From NCBI GenBank assembly GCA_903813345.2, contig CAIIXF020000006.1, positions 3,102,001 through 3,166,000 of the forward strand: a stretch of 64,000 nucleotides of DNA, in the 5' to 3' direction. The notes under the pieces are model-generated. The model was not told where the DNA came from, did not search any database, and saw nothing but the letters and a program-made list of their open reading frames with translations. Origin of the DNA: Owenia fusiformis. Lineage: Eukaryota; Annelida; Polychaeta; Sabellida; Oweniidae. A program made the position numbers and the translations under genes. Shown in pieces: positions 61,897-64,000 of the stretch; the first letter of the stretch is position 1, and the number at the start of each line of letters is the position of its first letter.

Positions 61897-62411
61897 GCGA
61901 CCCAGAGGGACAGAGCTGATTATCCAGATTACAGAGTAGTTGGACCCTGGCCTTATATCCACAAGTAAAAATATAATAGTATTTGTTACATTGGATATTT
62001 ACTCTAGTTTTTACATAGTCTGTCAAACAATTTTTTTAAAATTTCGTTTCACAATATTGAATTGTGCATTCAATTGAGGTTTCAAAACGAGGCAATGACC
62101 TAGTTCCACCAAATTTAAAAATAAAAAATTAGAAAAAATTAGAATTTTATTCATTTACGTTTGATTAGGATGAACAATACAATGTTACTGACAGCATATC
62201 ACGGAGATTTTATACTGAAGAGCTTCACGACTGATGGATTTGAACTAATTTAGTGTAATAAACATTTGATGGGTAATGAAAAAACTGAGATTTTTCAATA
62301 AAATTTTTCGAGTCGATTCGCAGACTGCTGTTCGGAATTGAAGCTTAACTATTATCTGAGATCAGTAAGCTTTGTAAACAGCAATAGATTTTGAGCTTCT
62401 GACCCAGTACA

Positions 62412-62439
62412 ATGCTTTCATCAACTAGTCGAGTAAGAG
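62412..62439 (+). other. Possible first coding exon of a downstream gene (very tentative)
   Basis: ATG followed by nine codons and a strong donor (AGAG|GTAAGT at 62440). Nothing in the remaining 1.5 kb continues it convincingly. Could be chance. Confidence 0.12.
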
Positions 62440-62510
62440 GTAAGTCTGTCTATCACTTTCATTGATTCGGATATCAAAAGGGGGGAAAGTAAGCTTATCG
62501 CAACATATTT

Positions 62511-62903
62511 AGAGTCCATTTCACTGCTTCATTTCGTCAGTAGAACAGCAAAAATCAGAAATTGGGAGACCATTGTGCAATAATATATGGAAAAATATAT
62601 TCATAATGTACATGAATGACATTTGTATATCTTGGATTGCTTCTAGTTTGGCTTATAAAGTGTGTGGCCTCTTATATTTGGATGTTTCTCTGCCATGTTA
62701 TTTTCAATAAGTTTAACATGGCTGAAATTCTTCAAATTACAAGACAGCACAGCCTTATTGCACAAAAAACTAAAAAATCTGAAATATACAAATGTCATTC
62801 ATGTACATTATGAATATACTTTTCCATATATTATTGCACAATGGTCTCCCAATTTCTGATTTTTGCCGTTCTACTGACGAATAGAAGCAGTGAAATGGAC
62901 TCT
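62511..62903. repeat. Near-perfect inverted repeat: two 120-bp arms, 153-bp loop
   Basis: Arms 62511-62630 and 62784-62903 are reverse complements with about 4 mismatches. Starts AGAGTCCATTTCACTGCTTC and ends GAAATGGACTCT. No TA or other target duplication visible. Transcription across it would give a long hairpin RNA. Confidence 0.9.
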
Positions 62904-63082
62904 AGTCTATAATTTTGGACACTCATATGTTGGATTATCTATTTTCTGAGGATTTAAACATGTGCATGTGTTACTTTCATACGACTGAAGAGATAATAAA
63001 CGCTTAAATATAAATTTGACGTAGATATAAACGTTTTTTAAGCGTAAAATCAAAGCACAACCATTAACTTAAAAAATAAAAA

Positions 63083-63192
63083 AGACGATGCCGGGATTTG
63101 AACCCGGACCGTCAGAGTGACAGGCGAGCACTCTGCCACTGTACTAATCAGAGTGACAGGCGAGCACTCTGCCTCTGTTCTAACCAGGCATT
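63083..63192 (-). other. tRNA-Asp-like repeat with internal 36-bp duplication
   Basis: Minus strand has GTCCGGGTTCAAATCCCGG (a perfect T arm), an Asp-like CGCCTGTCAC anticodon loop (GTC), an A-box-like ATTAGTACAGTGG, and a T-run terminator after the 3' end. A 36-bp block containing the anticodon and A-box regions is tandemly duplicated, and no 5' acceptor strand pairs with the 3' end. A tRNA-derived pseudogene or SINE, not a working tRNA. Confidence 0.6.
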
Positions 63193-64000
63193 AGTTATAC
63201 GTGTGCATGGTTTAAGGGTACTTATTTAAACTTCTTTTTAGTTAGTCACGTGACATTCTAAATTTAGAAATCTTTGAAGAAATTTGTTTACCGGCGAACT
63301 TCTGAGTAATTGAATGAACAATCGTCAAAATAACATCTTTATCAGAGTATTTCTTCACAGTATTTGCTCCATTTGTTCATTATTGTATATTTTCTCATTA
63401 AAGCACAAAATATTACCAGGGACCCCGGGAACAACCTAAGATCTGAAGATTGCGCTTCGGAGAGAGGCGCGACTTTAAATTATTGAACCCCGGCTGGAAA
63501 TTTTACAATAGTTCACGATGTTCTTGTTTCTCTCTAGCTCTTTGGACCTTTTCTAGATTGTCAATACCCATATTATAACAAGAGATTCCACACACTATTT
63601 GAGATACGCATTATGAAAGTTGACCTAATATGTAATGGCCAAATTGCTCTAATTATGTGAAGGTAGTCATGAACTACAGTCCCAATTCAAACCTATCCAA
63701 ATTTGCAATTGTAAAAAATTAATTGATTTACAATAATTTTGCAATGCTCCAGATTAACTTTTTGGAATGATCAAGTTTTCTATATTTGTGATTTTGAATA
63801 GTGAGTAACTCTTACAAAATGTTCTCTAATTCAACCCATATTTGCAACCCATTTTGAAAGGATTCTCCAGTCACTGACTTGCATAATGTTAGGCCAAAAA
63901 GTGTAGATTTTGATAAATAGAACAATCTGGTCCCAAGATGTTATAGACTTTAGTTTTTCCCTTTATTTGCTGATTAAAAACATGATCAGTTGAATCTTAC
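63193..64000. other. Right edge, no recognised gene
   Basis: A short stretch around 63,415-63,490 is richer in G, C and CpG than its surroundings and could be a promoter or exon of a neighbouring gene, or another repeat (it contains CCCCGG words as in the nested element at 14,450). Otherwise AT-rich. Confidence 0.35.

Noticed and set aside
61771-61968. Proline/cysteine-rich small frame (PPCWFPDPPLPCPPPG)
   Set aside because: Falls on the GGGCC-rich right end of the hAT-like MITE.

Overview
The window is AT-rich animal DNA with spliced genes (GT-AG introns), dispersed short transposons and tRNA-derived repeats. Gene content (a HELZ2-type helicase/nuclease, the ciliary protein Fuzzy, a C2H2 zinc-finger protein) and repeat style (hairpin-headed elements with tandem-repeat cores) suggest an invertebrate, most likely a lophotrochozoan such as a mollusc or brachiopod. 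The species assignment is inference only.

Layout. (1) 217-29,375, + strand: a HELZ2-like gene, 5'-truncated by the window edge. I reconstructed 23 exons whose splice phases all agree (8,895 nt, 2,964 residues). The order is UPF1/MOV10-type helicase 1, RNase II-type RNB domain in one 3.6-kb exon, UPF1-type helicase 2, then an acidic and lysine-rich tail. (2) 29,376-35,422: gap between two convergent genes, carrying several inverted-repeat transposons. (3) 35,423-45,069, - strand: complete nine-exon FUZ gene, 421 aa. (4) 45,070-45,861: divergent promoter region. (5) 45,862-49,799, + strand: two-exon, two-finger C2H2 protein, 486 aa. (6) 49,800-64,000: no convincing gene, but MITEs, long inverted repeats, a nested hAT-like/Tc1-like composite and a tRNA-Asp-like repeat.

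The most striking object lies in the 9.0-kb intron of the HELZ2-like gene (10,371-19,408). It is a foldback-like element of about 7.8 kb whose long inverted arms are arrays of a ~90-bp satellite. Into the left arm has jumped a 1,618-bp element (14,222-15,839) with a 9-bp target duplication, 40-bp terminal inverted repeats and repeated copies of a perfect 16-bp palindrome. A 5'-truncated LINE lies just upstream in the same intron.

The three genes have no evident shared pathway. HELZ2-type proteins are RNA helicase/exoribonucleases, FUZ acts in ciliogenesis and planar polarity, and the zinc-finger protein is probably a DNA-binding regulator. FUZ and the zinc-finger gene start 792 bp apart on opposite strands and may share regulatory sequence. 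No conventional defence island, operon or CRISPR array is present.
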